Assembly: GCA_004335835.1 (NCBI GenBank)
Contig: RWJK01001672.1
Span: 257,866 to 321,865, forward strand
Reading direction: 5' to 3'
Source: Scenedesmus sp. ARA3
Lineage: Eukaryota; Chlorophyta; Chlorophyceae; Sphaeropleales; Scenedesmaceae
Length of the DNA: 64,000 nucleotides
Every line of letters starts with the position of its first letter. Position 1 is the first letter of the stretch. The position numbers and the translations under genes were made by a program. Below, in pieces: positions 35,558 to 45,716 of this stretch. The notes below the pieces were generated by a model. The model was not told the DNA's origin and made no database searches. It saw only the letters and a program-made list of their open reading frames with translations.

Positions 35558-35842
35558 TCTGGCGGCTGCAGATGGTGATGCTGGTGATGGGTGCCGTCCA
35601 GCGCAGCACTGGCGCAGTGTCGCCGCGGAGAGCCCTGCAGGATGCCACACAGGGTGGGCACCAACAAACAGGACAGGCCACTTGGAGCGCCTGCGGACCC
35701 TGGGCGGGGGTCTCCTGGCCAAACCTTGCTTGAAGGTGAAGACTGTCCTTCTTCACATTACCTGTCCTTCTTCACATTACCTGTCCTTCTTCACATTACC
35801 TGTCCTTCTTCACATTACCTGTCCTTCTTCACATTACCTGTC
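34517..35842 (-). CDS. Alanine-racemase-like protein, C-terminal domain (5' part lost in assembly gap)
   Basis: Splice-bounded stretches in transcript order resemble the C-terminal beta-domain of alanine racemase: about 35578-35630 (APVLRWTAPITSITIC, like the PVLxxxAxVxxV strand), about 35425-35520 (TEAKPARIAMQRSSGFWQKW, in the place of the RIAVxxxGYxDG segment), about 35090-35210 (YPTLSWWRDARAL, then a Ser run) and about 34915-35090 (VVYIRGQRFRLAEVP, IIVDVTDADPEVTVGDPVCL, like the VxVRGxRxPxxG...VDVTDxxxVxVGDxV core). It ends QEVGADAYNTALCLRGR with a stop at 34517. The Met-Asp of the usual GRVxMD motif and the GY(A)DGY motif are not seen, so activity is doubtful. The PLP-binding barrel would lie in or beyond the gap at 35843. 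Confidence 0.45.
35104..35145 (-). repeat. CAG-sense triplet tract coding poly-Ser
   Basis: CTG on +, CAG/AGC in the transcript. Sits in the open frame of the alanine-racemase-like gene and encodes a Ser run. Confidence 0.8.
35743..35842. repeat. 19-bp tandem repeat running into the gap
   Basis: Unit ctgtccttcttcacattac, five full copies plus a partial one, perfectly conserved, ending at the first N. The unresolved gap is probably a longer array. Confidence 0.95.
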
Positions 35843-36746
35843 NNNNNNNNNNNNNNNNNNNNNNNNNNNNNNNNNNNNNNNNNNNNNNNNNNNNNNNNNN
35901 NNNNNNNNNNNNNNNNNNNNNNNNNNNNNNNNNNNNNNNNNNNNNNNNNNNNNNNNNNNNNNNNNNNNNNNNNNNNNNNNNNNNNNNNNNNNNNNNNNNN
36001 NNNNNNNNNNNNNNNNNNNNNNNNNNNNNNNNNNNNNNNNNNNNNNNNNNNNNNNNNNNNNNNNNNNNNNNNNNNNNNNNNNNNNNNNNNNNNNNNNNNN
36101 NNNNNNNNNNNNNNNNNNNNNNNNNNNNNNNNNNNNNNNNNNNNNNNNNNNNNNNNNNNNNNNNNNNNNNNNNNNNNNNNNNNNNNNNNNNNNNNNNNNN
36201 NNNNNNNNNNNNNNNNNNNNNNNNNNNNNNNNNNNNNNNNNNNNNNNNNNNNNNNNNNNNNNNNNNNNNNNNNNNNNNNNNNNNNNNNNNNNNNNNNNNN
36301 NNNNNNNNNNNNNNNNNNNNNNNNNNNNNNNNNNNNNNNNNNNNNNNNNNNNNNNNNNNNNNNNNNNNNNNNNNNNNNNNNNNNNNNNNNNNNNNNNNNN
36401 NNNNNNNNNNNNNNNNNNNNNNNNNNNNNNNNNNNNNNNNNNNNNNNNNNNNNNNNNNNNNNNNNNNNNNNNNNNNNNNNNNNNNNNNNNNNNNNNNNNN
36501 NNNNNNNNNNNNNNNNNNNNNNNNNNNNNNNNNNNNNNNNNNNNNNNNNNNNNNNNNNNNNNNNNNNNNNNNNNNNNNNNNNNNNNNNNNNNNNNNNNNN
36601 NNNNNNNNNNNNNNNNNNNNNNNNNNNNNNNNNNNNNNNNNNNNNNNNNNNNNNNNNNNNNNNNNNNNNNNNNNNNNNNNNNNNNNNNNNNNNNNNNNNN
36701 NNNNNNNNNNNNNNNNNNNNNNNNNNNNNNNNNNNNNNNNNNNNNN
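35843..36746. other. Assembly gap (904 N)
   Basis: Run of N. Any open frame across it is an artefact. Confidence 1.
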
Positions 36747-36804
36747 ATCGCCCAAACAACGAAGGAAAGACTGGGTACAATTACTACTACCCCCCATGAG
36801 CGGA

Positions 36805-38513
36805 TTAGCGGCTGGCTGGGCTAGTGCCTGGGGGCGGGTTCAGTCCCGGAAGTGTATTGTTGTATTGTATTGCAATGATCTTTGCCCTGTGCTCTCTGGG
36901 GTAGCCGCTTGGGTGCATCATGATACCCGCCACCCGCAGGTGCACAGCATCCAGGGATGATACCAGTGCCTGGGCAGTTGACGATTGATTAATGACATAT
37001 TCCATGGGGAGAGATACACAGGGAAGCGGGCAGGGGCACATACTGAGGGTACAGATGGACACACAAGAGGGTTGAACGATGACGTGAGCGCCTGGGCAGG
37101 TGAGCAATTGACAACGTAGCGCAAGAGCGCACCAAGCAGCACCAATCGATGGTGCAAGGGGGCACAGCCTGCGCTCACGCTGTGCATCAGCTCAGTGCCT
37201 GCTACACGCACTAGTGTGTGCATGGCCAACTTGGCCCTTGAAGGGCAAGCAGGGAGGGGGTGAGCACCACACCTGCAGCTGGCTGCTGCTGTTGAATTGC
37301 CAGCCCCAAGGCTTGTTGTAGTGCTTGTAGAGGTACAGGTGGACCGGCACGCTGCTGTTGGTGTCACGTGCTGCCCTTGTAACGTCTGCAATGTTGCCAG
37401 GGCCTACTAGCTCCTGCAGCAGCAGCAGCAGCAGCAGTGGCAGTGGCAGTGGTGTGGCAGCAGCAGTGGCAGCGGCCGGGGTAGCAGTTGCGCGGACAGC
37501 CGCCGATGCGGTGGCTGCGCTGCAGCAGTTCTTCCAACAATCTCCACCAAGCCCTGCTGGTACACCCCATGCAGCAAAATGCCATGCAATGTTGCAGCAG
37601 GGATGGTGTTGCGTGGACTGCTGGTGCTGCTGCTGCTGTAGCTACCACTGCAGCTAGATTGGTGAGCATTTCGGCTCTTACTTGCATGTTGTAGCCGCGC
37701 TGTAAGGCCTGCAGCACTTGACTGTAGTTGCCTGGCTGTAGCCGCAGCATCGCCTGTCCAGCAAGCACAGGCAGCTGTCAGTGAGGACAACAGCAGGTGA
37801 TGTTCAACCACTGTTTGTCAGGCCTGCGGCACTTGCTTGAAGCACGTTATGCTGCGTTAGGCAATAATGCATTCAGGGTGTGTGTGGCTATTGGTGAGGT
37901 GGCCAAGCAAGCGCCCTTGTGCATGTGCAGCCCTGCAGTTGCAGCTGGCACACACTGTGCCAACTGTACCGCATGTTGCAACGCCAAACATTCAAGCAGC
38001 TCATGCAGAGTAGATAGGCATGCTGACCAGCTTGTGGTGGGGGCTATGCTGGACAGCTGCTGCGGCCTCCTTGTTGTGCAGCACTGACAGTGTGTCTGCT
38101 GCCTCGGCTGCAGAGCTTGCCAGGTCAGCAATGGAGTGGCCATATGCATCCCACTGCAGCAGCAGCAGCAGACACCATGGTCAAAGTGCAGTGATTCTAC
38201 AAATTGGAAGAGTTGCATTGTCTACTGCGCAAATGGCATCAGAATGAGGCAAAGGCCACCTGTACTGCTGAAGTTGTAGCAGCTGCACCATGCAAGCACC
38301 TTGTACCTTCATGACAGCGTTCAGCTTCCAGCCTTTGGGAATGAAATGCTTGCCTATGTACTGCAGATTACTCTTGAACACGTCTGGATCCGCTAGCAAT
38401 CCAGTTCTGAGGTTGCTGCCCTTTGCCGGGGCATGGGCAGTTGCAGACGACGGCAACAGCAAACACAACAGCAGCAGCGCTTGAAGAAGCAGCTGCCACC
38501 ATCTCATGATCAT
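36805..38513 (-). CDS. Unknown secreted protein, about five exons
   Basis: ATG at 38513 (or 38507). Exon 1, 38307-38513, encodes a signal peptide (WWQLLLQALLLLCLLLPSSA, then TAHAP) followed by DPDVFKSNLQYIGKHFIPKG. Exon 2 starts at 38156 after a CTGCAG acceptor (WDAYGHSIADLASSAAEAAD) and must leave before an in-frame TGA at 38001-38003; a phase-0 GTCAGC is the likeliest donor. Exon 3 is 37682-37753 (MLRLQPGNYSQVLQALQRGY), exon 4 37273-37413 (VPVHLYLYKHYNKPWGWQFN), exon 5 36805-36969 (LVSSLDAVHLRVAGIMMHPS.., ending with stop TAA). All fixed exons are phase 0. I recognise no domain. Function unknown; probably extracellular. Confidence 0.6.
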
Positions 38514-40335
38514 CAGCGAGTGCAGACAGCTAACACAAATAAGGTTTATCTCTATTTCCCTCCCGACCACCGCGCCTGGTCTGTCAGCTACGCTTTTTCC
38601 GGATCTCGCGGGTGACCGGCAATTACTCGATGCGCTGATGCATCACGTGCCAGAGCTACAGACTGGTGCCAGTTGTGCTTATTCTGCAGTGTATCTGATT
38701 TGATCTCCGACCATTCGTGCAGTGAACCGTAAGAGTGACAGCTTCAGCGGTCCAAGGTTGGGAGGATGGTACTGCTGCACGTGCGAGTGGCGGGTCGACA
38801 CATATAAGCCACAACCGCCGAGACCCAGGGTGCCTCCCAGATATACATATATTTTCCCAGGTCTCCAATATGTTGCCATGATAACTTCAAGTTGCTGGTA
38901 CAACGGCCCGTCCATGAGCAGCACTGCACTATGCTGTGTGAAACCACAACAGCAGCAAGTGTGCCCGCGGGCCGGCCGGCCAATTGGCAAATGTGCTTAG
39001 AACTGCCCACGTATTGGCACTACATAAAATTGTTGTTTTTCAAATTGTTATCAATGGCGCAGATTGCAGTGCACGGCATACCTACGTGCAACTCATCACG
39101 AAGTGTGATGCAGGTGTCCCCCTGGTAAAAAATAAGACGGGTGATGCAGGCCAGCCCCCAGGTAAAGCCAACAATTTGCCACTGCTGCAATTTCTAACTC
39201 GCAATTGCCAACATGCAGATTCCAACAATTGCTTCATGCGCTGCGCAAGAAGCTGCACTGTCTTGGAGTCGCAGTAACGTGCGGACTTTATGTCCGTGTA
39301 CATGTACACTTGAGTGCAAGGATTGCCAAACTGTCAGTCATATGCTGCTGCCAATGTCAGCAGCTGATTAGACAGGCAGACCAAACCAAACAAAGAAAAT
39401 AAGCTGCTGTTGCCATTGCCTGCTGCAAGGCATGAACAAGCCAGCCACGCTGAAACCCAACACACCAGCCAGACATCATGTAGCAGTGCTAAACCTCGCC
39501 CGCAACCCAACTCAAAAGCTTTGAAAGTTGCTGCAAATGCTTTCAACACAAAACCCCAGCCACTGGTCGTTGTTTAGCCATCACCATGCACATGTATTGC
39601 TGCACAAAGCAACAAATTCATGCTACCCACCTTCAACACATGCGCGCCCCACAGGTTGATTCACCAAGTACCCACGCCGCGTGCCAGGGTGCATGCGCAT
39701 CAACCCAGAACCGTGCAAGTATCCCTGCCTGAAAACGCAGGCGTAAGTCTGAAAGCACTCTACACTTCATGAACCAGAAAAATCAATTTGATTGGGCGGT
39801 GGCGTGAGAAGCAAAGAGGACAACAACACAGCACAGCAAGAGAGAGAGAGAGGAACACCGTGCTGCATGGTGTGAAAATGTGCTGCTATCTATCCTTGTC
39901 AGCTTAATGCCTTGGCTCCAGTGATGCAGGCCGAATGTCAAACATTGGGTGGAAGTGTCCTTAATAGTACCCTCCGGCCCGCTACCATCATCAACATGTG
40001 CATAGTGTCTGCCCAACTCTGCTGTAAGTTATGCGTTTGGAGCCTTCTAATCCCCTGCACCCCAAAAGATTCACAATAATCCTGAAGCATGACACACCAT
40101 TGGGCAGCAACCAGCTCAGCCGCACAAGCTCACTTTTGCAATATTCGTGCCTCCTCAACTCAGACACACACTCGGCAGTGAGAGGCCATTGCATGTTGGA
40201 TGCCCCAGGCCCAGGACACCACCCATCTGAGTCAATGACAGGCTCACAATGTGTGGTGCAACACCTGATCAACTCACAAACTTTCAAACAAAATGCGTGG
40301 CGCAAGCACCTAACCAACGCATCATCTTAAAAGCA
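38514..40335. other. No recognised gene
   Basis: About 1.8 kb. Minus-strand open stretches at 38656-38990 (for example GKIYVYLGGTLGLGGCGLYV) lack a start, clear splice sites or a match. The region should contain the promoter of the secreted-protein gene and the RCC1 3' UTR. Confidence 0.5.
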
Positions 40336-41515
40336 TCAGGCACACAGGCCCTTCACTGCAGTGGGCAGCGTGACAATGTTGCGCAGCACAGGCTCCGTGC
40401 CTAGCTGCCCGTTGTAATTGCTACCCCAGCACAGCAAGCTGCGCGACGCCACAATCGCACAGTTTGCACTGTACGCCCCAAACAGCGCAGTGACATTTTC
40501 CAGTCCCTTGACTCGCAACGGCACTCTGCTTCCCTGTGCGTTGCCTGTAGTGCCATTTGTGTAACCTTGGCCGAGGACGCCATACTCATTCGCACCCCAG
40601 CAGTAAACCTGCCCGCCGCCACTGCCAGCTGTTGCCACCAATGCACATGCATGCGCGCTGCCGGCCACAACATCCAACACACTCCCTGGCAGCCCTGTCA
40701 CCCTAACAGGGTTTGAGCTGTTAGACGCAAAACCGCCGTACGCGTCTTTCCCCCAGCACCACAGCACACCGGCCGCACCAGCGGGGCGCACAACTGCACA
40801 CGCAAACTTCTCTCCAGCAGCAATGCGCACGACACCGCTGAGACCCGGCACCCTGGATGGTGTTGGCAATGCATCCCAGCATGCAACAGTCTGGTCCTTC
40901 AGTAACACACATGCCTTATACATTCCCATTGCGAGGACTGTAGTGCCGCTGGTCCCTTCGATCTCCATGGGTGTTGCACCATACATAGCACCCCAGCAAT
41001 GCAGGGGCACGCCCCCTGCTCCTTGGCCGCTCGCATCTGCATCATACACCACGCAAGCAGCATACGGACCCACAACCAGCTGGATAATCTTTGGGGCGAG
41101 CCTCAGCCCCTGTACAGTAGCCACAGCAGCAGAACCTGTGCCACTCCCATCGCCCATCTGCCCCGCATCGCCTGCACCAAAGCAGTGCACCGTATTTGAA
41201 CTTGAAGGGCTTGCCCCTTGGATTGGTGCTGCCAACACGCACGTGAACTGCTCCCCGGCACCCATGCCGCTGGCTGGTACGCCAGCAAGCGCAGTTGCAG
41301 CAATGAATGTTCTGCGGTCGTCCAAGTCAGACTTTCCGAGGCCCAGCTCCCCCGCGTCATTCTCTCCAGCGCACACAATGCTGCCGTTGAAAAGTTGTAT
41401 GCAGCTGTGAGAGAAGCCGAGTGCTACTCGCCACGCGCAGCGCTGACAGCTCGGGTCGGCTGCGCGCTCAGGACTGCAGCCCTCAAGGTTACCTGCAGAT
41501 GCAGCAATTGCAAGC

Positions 41516-41567
<52 letters not shown>

Positions 41568-41619
41568 CAGCAGAAATGGCAGCAGCAGCAGCAGCGCTGG
41601 TGACTTGCGAGCACCACAT
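40336..41619 (-). CDS. RCC1-repeat protein, intronless, predicted secreted or membrane-anchored
   Basis: Single exon, ATG at 41619, stop at 40336, 427 residues. The N-terminus has a long Ala-rich hydrophobic run, coded by a CAG/GCA tract, that can act as a signal anchor. From about residue 60 the protein consists of RCC1-type beta-propeller repeats with the pattern Gxx-(H/F)-(S/T/A)-C-x-(L/V) ... C-(W/F)-G-x(n)-GxLG: FSHSCIQL..VCAGENDAGELG, FTCVLA..CFGAGDAGQMG, KACVLLKD, FACAVV..CWGKDAYGG, HACALV..CWGANEYGVLG, NCAIV..CWGSNYNGQLG. The paired Cys per repeat favours disulphides and an exported protein, not a nuclear Ran exchange factor. Lack of introns is unusual among these neighbours. The C1A protease lies just upstream on the same strand. 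Confidence 0.85.
41517..41566 (-). repeat. Triplet tract coding the poly-Ala hydrophobic segment of the RCC1 protein
   Basis: CAG repeats on + read as GCT/GCA in frame on minus. Other frames would give poly-Leu or poly-Cys, so slippage that changes the frame would still leave a hydrophobic segment in one of them. Confidence 0.85.
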
Positions 41620-41719
41620 GATGGTGGCATTAGGCTAATCTAGCATTTGAAGGCACCGCTGTGAGCACAACCATTGCAGCTGTAGCTATCTGCTGTCTGC
41701 AGGGTTGTGCACTGAAAAT

Positions 41720-44700
41720 TCAAATCTCAACGGGTACACAAGTAACATTGCCTGCTAGGGAGCCGATGCTAGGCTCATTGCGTAGGAAAAACAACACCAA
41801 GAGACACCACTCACTGGGTGGTGGCGACGGTGATGGCACTGCAGCAGCAGGTGAAGTTGAAGGCATGACAGCGGGAGATGCAATGGGACTGGGCGAAGGA
41901 CTTGGCGCTGTCACCAGACTCTTCAGCAATTGCACAATGCGTGCATCACACAGCCTGAAAGGCCCCCTGCTTGCTGCTGACAGCTTGCGCGCAGTGCCCA
42001 GGTTTGAAGCGACAAGGTCTGCCAGCACATCAGCCTTGCGTAACCGCATGCCTGGTGATACGGCTGCTGTGTCAGCGAGGGCGGTCAAGTCGTCCATTAG
42101 CTTCACCAGCCGCTGCGGCTGCTGTGGTGTGTACAGCAGGCAAGCTGACTGACTGCTGGATTCAAAGGCCAGGGATAGCTTGAGTTGCTGTCTGATTTGC
42201 CTCGCACGCGCGAGGGGGTTGGCCCTATTGTACTGCAGCGCAAATGTGTAGTCTGGCTGCATAAGGTTGGCGGCTCCATAGGCAGCTCTGAACGAGCCGC
42301 CGAGGCCCCAGTTCGGTCCCCAGCTGCAGCAGAACAGCCAGGACAAAATGCAAGGTTCAAAACAGGAGCACGGCTGGGTTCACTGCTGGACATGAGCAGT
42401 TCGATGTGCAATTGTCTGACATCCTGATTGGAAGAAAGGAGATGCTGGAGTATATGTTGCAGAGGCGCAAGCTGACTCAGCAGATGCAACAGCAAGCTGA
42501 CTCAGCAGATGCAACAGCAAGCTGACTCAGCAGATGCAACAGCAAGCTGACTCAGCAGATGCAACAGCAAGCTGACTCGGCAGATGCAACAGCAAGCTGA
42601 CTCAGCAGATGCAACAGCAAGGTGACGATGACAGAGGGGTTACATGGTGTGTGCATGCGGCATGCGCCACCACTAACACCTGTTGAAATAGGTAGCTGCA
42701 AGCAGCTCAGCTCAGGCTGTCACTCTGAGGTTCAACCCCAGGCAGATATAGTGTGTCCTGCAATCCACCTGTTTTTGCACAGCCAGTACCCGTCGTTGGC
42801 ATCTGACATGTTGTCCCACCATCCGTAGCAGAACACAGCGTGCATGGACAGATCGCCTCGTGCGGTGTCCCGCAGGTCTTCGGCCACCCCAAAGACCCCG
42901 TTTGAAGACGTCTTGTGTTCCACGAAGGCGCTGAATGCGTTATTTGACAACGCCAGCGATGTGATGACCCCTCCGTTCAGCATGATCTGCTCCTTCACCT
43001 GTGCCATTGTGGCAAGAGGGTTGCCGCTGTATGCCATGGAGAGGGCGCCGCCTGCCAGAACCAACAAAATGAAAATCTTGAAGTAAATTTCAACGAACGT
43101 GGAGCCACATAATGTCAACAGAAGGTTCTGCATTCAGACTTCAAGCAAGCATGTTTGTCTACCTTTGGGGGGCAACTTCCACTGGGATGGCAAAGGGTGG
43201 CATTTCCCTCTGTTGCCAGGGTGGTGTTTGTATGTGTGTGGATGCGGCATACAACACTGCTCTGACACCTGGTGTGTTTCAAGGCACAGCACACAGCTCA
43301 GCGCAGCATTCACTCCTTCACTTCAATTCAAAGCCGCTCACCTGCCGGCAGCTGTGACGCGCAGCACTGTGGGGATCCGGCAGGGCAGCTGTCACTGACA
43401 GCAATGCAGCTGGCAGCAGTTGGGTCGCCACTGTAGCCGAAGCAGCTGCGTGCCGCCCACCTCTTGATGCGGTTCTCATTGATGTTTGCTACCACAGTTT
43501 GATATGACGCCCCAGTTGCGCAGCTGACCTTGGGCTCCAACCTGCAGAGCAGCACATGTTACATCTCATGTCACACCAGCCAATCTGCCAGCTCAGTCAG
43601 CAGCCCGCAGCTGCCCTGCTGCGTACATTTGACTGCCGCCTGCAGCTGTACTGCCAGCTCATCACACTGCCCACATCTGTAGAAGCTGAGGTTCTGCTCT
43701 GGCGGGCCCAGCGTGTCTGTCTTGCTGGTATTTTGAGAATGCAGTTTCGTCTCATAGCCACAACGAAACAGGTGACAATTTTACTGCGGTGCGCCATGTT
43801 GAAAAATGAAGTTTTGATTTATATAATTTCAACAAATAAGACAGCAGCTGCTGCTCACCTGCAAAAGCTGAGGTCGTGCTCTGACAGGCCCAGCTTGTCT
43901 GTCTTGCTGGCATTCTGAAAATGCAGTTTTCTTTCATAGCTACAACATGCCAGGCAGCAGCTGCTGCTCACCTGCAAAAGCTGAGGTCCTGCTCTGACAG
44001 GCCCAGCTTGTCTGTCTTGCTGGTATTTGAAACCTGCAGTTTCCTTGATGACACTTCAATGTATAAGGCAGCAGCGCCTGCTCACCTGCAAAAGCTGAGG
44101 TTGTGCTCTGACAGGCCCAGCTTGTCGGTCTTGCTGGTATTGTGAAAATAAAGTTTTTCTTCATAGCTGCCACAAACCAGGTAGCAGCGCCTGCTCACCT
44201 GCAAAAGCTGAGGTCCTGCTCAGACAGGCCCAGCCTGTTCCAGTTCTGCCGCTTGTACACGTTAATGGCAGCCTCAGCAGCAGCAGTGACAACAAAGCCC
44301 ACGCAAGCTGAGCATGTGTCTTGGTTCTGCAGCAGCAGCAGCAGCAGCAGCAACTTGAAGGCCGGCGCGTGCAATTTGCCCCAGCTCTCCTCTTCAATGG
44401 GGGTTCAGTACTGTGGTTTAGACATAGCGCAGTTGCGCACTGTAACACGGCCGTACTGCAACACAGTACCGCACCGCAGCTGTACAGATGTATATTACAT
44501 CAAAATGTGTCTTGTGCCTCCTTACCTGTGCAGGGCTTATGAAGGCGCGCTGGTTTGGCGTGTCTGCAGTGCTGTTGGACGAATAGCTTGCAGGCATCAG
44601 CGTCAGCAGCAGCACGTCCACACACTCCGAATCCGTGACGTCATTTTTGTTACACGCCGCCTGCGCGATCTGTGTTATGTTTGCGCCTGCGCCCAGGTTT

Positions 44701-45641
44701 CTCAGAATGCTGGATCTGCCCCTGCTGATTAGGTACCCGCGCTTGGTGGCGTTGGGTGGCGAGCGGAGGCCCTCTCCAGCATACACTAGGCCAGTGAAAC
44801 GGCTGTGAGGGCGGCAGCAGCAGCAACAGCAGCAGGTGCAAACAAGGCGTTGGGTGGCGAGCGGAGGCCCTCTCCAGCGTACACTAGGCGTGTGAAACGG
44901 CTGTGAGGGCGACAGCAGCAGCAACAGCAGCAGGTGCAAGCAACGGCAACGGCAGTCTTGCAATGAACCACGGCAGCTTGCTCATTGCAATCGCTAGGTG
45001 AATAACGAGGTACTGTGATGCCTCTGCACAGTGAAGCGAATGTAGGTATACTGCTGCGCATGCGTTTCCCAATGCAGGTGATTTTGAATTGACGCTACCA
45101 TCTGTGACAACCGCTGTCTCGAGTCACTGCCTGACAGCACATATGTACACAGTCAGCGTGTTGCTTCAAGGCTGAGTCAGCATGCTCACCCGCCAGGTAA
45201 CTGCAGCAACCGCCGCTCTGGCGGCCTGAGGCCTGCAGCATGGCACAGCAAGCAACACGCGGCGCACACGTAACACAATGACAATGGACAATTGCAAGGA
45301 AGAAGAGTGATGTATAGGGATGCGGAGATGAAACTAAAGTTCATGCTCAGCGCGCGATGGGGCTCCAAGCACGTCTAGAGCTGAGCTTTTGAGATGTCAG
45401 CAGCATGAGATACCACCATGGTGCTGCCTGTGCAGGCACTCTGCTGCTGGCCAAACCCTGTACAACCATGCATACCTTGTGATAAGGTGCTTGGGTCCGG
45501 AGCAGAAGCCACACAGGCCGACAGCACCAGGCAAGTTAGCAGCGTCGTCCCTGCAACAGCAGCAGCAGCAGCAGGTGATCACAATGGGTGTTTCATTACG
45601 TGCTGTATAGCCAGCTGGGCATCCTGCCGATGCCTGCGGCG

Positions 45642-45682
<41 letters not shown>

Positions 45683-45716
45683 GCTGCGCTGCAAGAAGCA
45701 TATGGTTGATGCTCAT
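41720..45716 (-). CDS. Secreted papain-family (C1A) cysteine protease with C-terminal SP-rich extension
   Basis: Exons in transcript order: about 45486-45553 (TTLLTCLVLSACVASAPDP, signal-peptide-like), about 45190-45233, about 44530-44815 (SRFTGLVYAGEGLRSPPNA.., IAQAACNKNDVTDSECVDVL), 44199-44326 (NQDTCSACVGFVVTAAAEAA.., LGLSEQDLSFC), about 43345-43548 (VSCATGASYQTVVANINENR), 42769-43051 (IMLNGGVITSLALSNNAFSA.., LSMHAVFCYGWWDN, DGYWLCKNS across the junction) and 41814-42323 (WGPNWGLGGSFRAAYGAANL). The active-site Cys (QDTCSAC), the LSEQDL segment, the His (MHAVFCYGW) and the Asn (KNSWGPNWG) all match C1A. A roughly 150-residue extension ends in a Ser-Pro stretch typical of algal wall proteins. 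The first exon is uncertain (an ATG at 45716, MSINHML, is one candidate), and so is the last (stop at 41720 if unspliced). Confidence 0.8.
42470..42619. repeat. 25-bp tandem repeat in a C1A intron, six copies
   Basis: Unit gctgactcagcagatgca followed by acagcaa, nearly perfect (one a-to-g). Perfect phase and no spacer variation, so a minisatellite, not a CRISPR. Confidence 0.95.
43676..44326 (-). repeat. Array of exon 3'-edge copies: (N)xSKTDKLGLSEQDLSFC + donor
   Basis: The real exon ends at 44199. Downstream, copies of its last ~55 bp with the donor (AG then GTGAGCAG) end at 44086, 43972 and 43859, giving spacings of 113, 114 and 113 bp. A more decayed copy ends near 43676. The copies encode SKTDKLGLSE(Q/H)DLSFC, whereas the real exon has NWNRLGLSEQDLSFC. 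The copies therefore resemble one another more than the real exon and seem to have amplified as a unit. Confidence 0.92.
44751..44915 (-). repeat. Duplicated exon 5' edge: PHSRFT(G/R)LVYAGEGLRSPPNA
   Basis: Two copies 98 bp apart (gttgggtggcgagcggaggc at 44751 and 44849). Each is preceded on the minus strand by CTGCTGTTGCTGCTG(CTG/TCG). Only the downstream one continues into TKRGYLISRGRSSIL. Confidence 0.88.

Noticed and set aside
35385..36824. Very long open frames across 35843-36746 on both strands
   Set aside because: They are open only because N codons are not stops.
36800..36870. tRNA-like T-loop phrase (ggttcagtccc)
   Set aside because: No matching acceptor, D or anticodon stems around it; it overlaps the last exon of the 36805-38513 gene.
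42470..42619. Possible CRISPR array
   Set aside because: Repeats are directly adjacent with no variable spacers and lie in a eukaryotic intron: a minisatellite.
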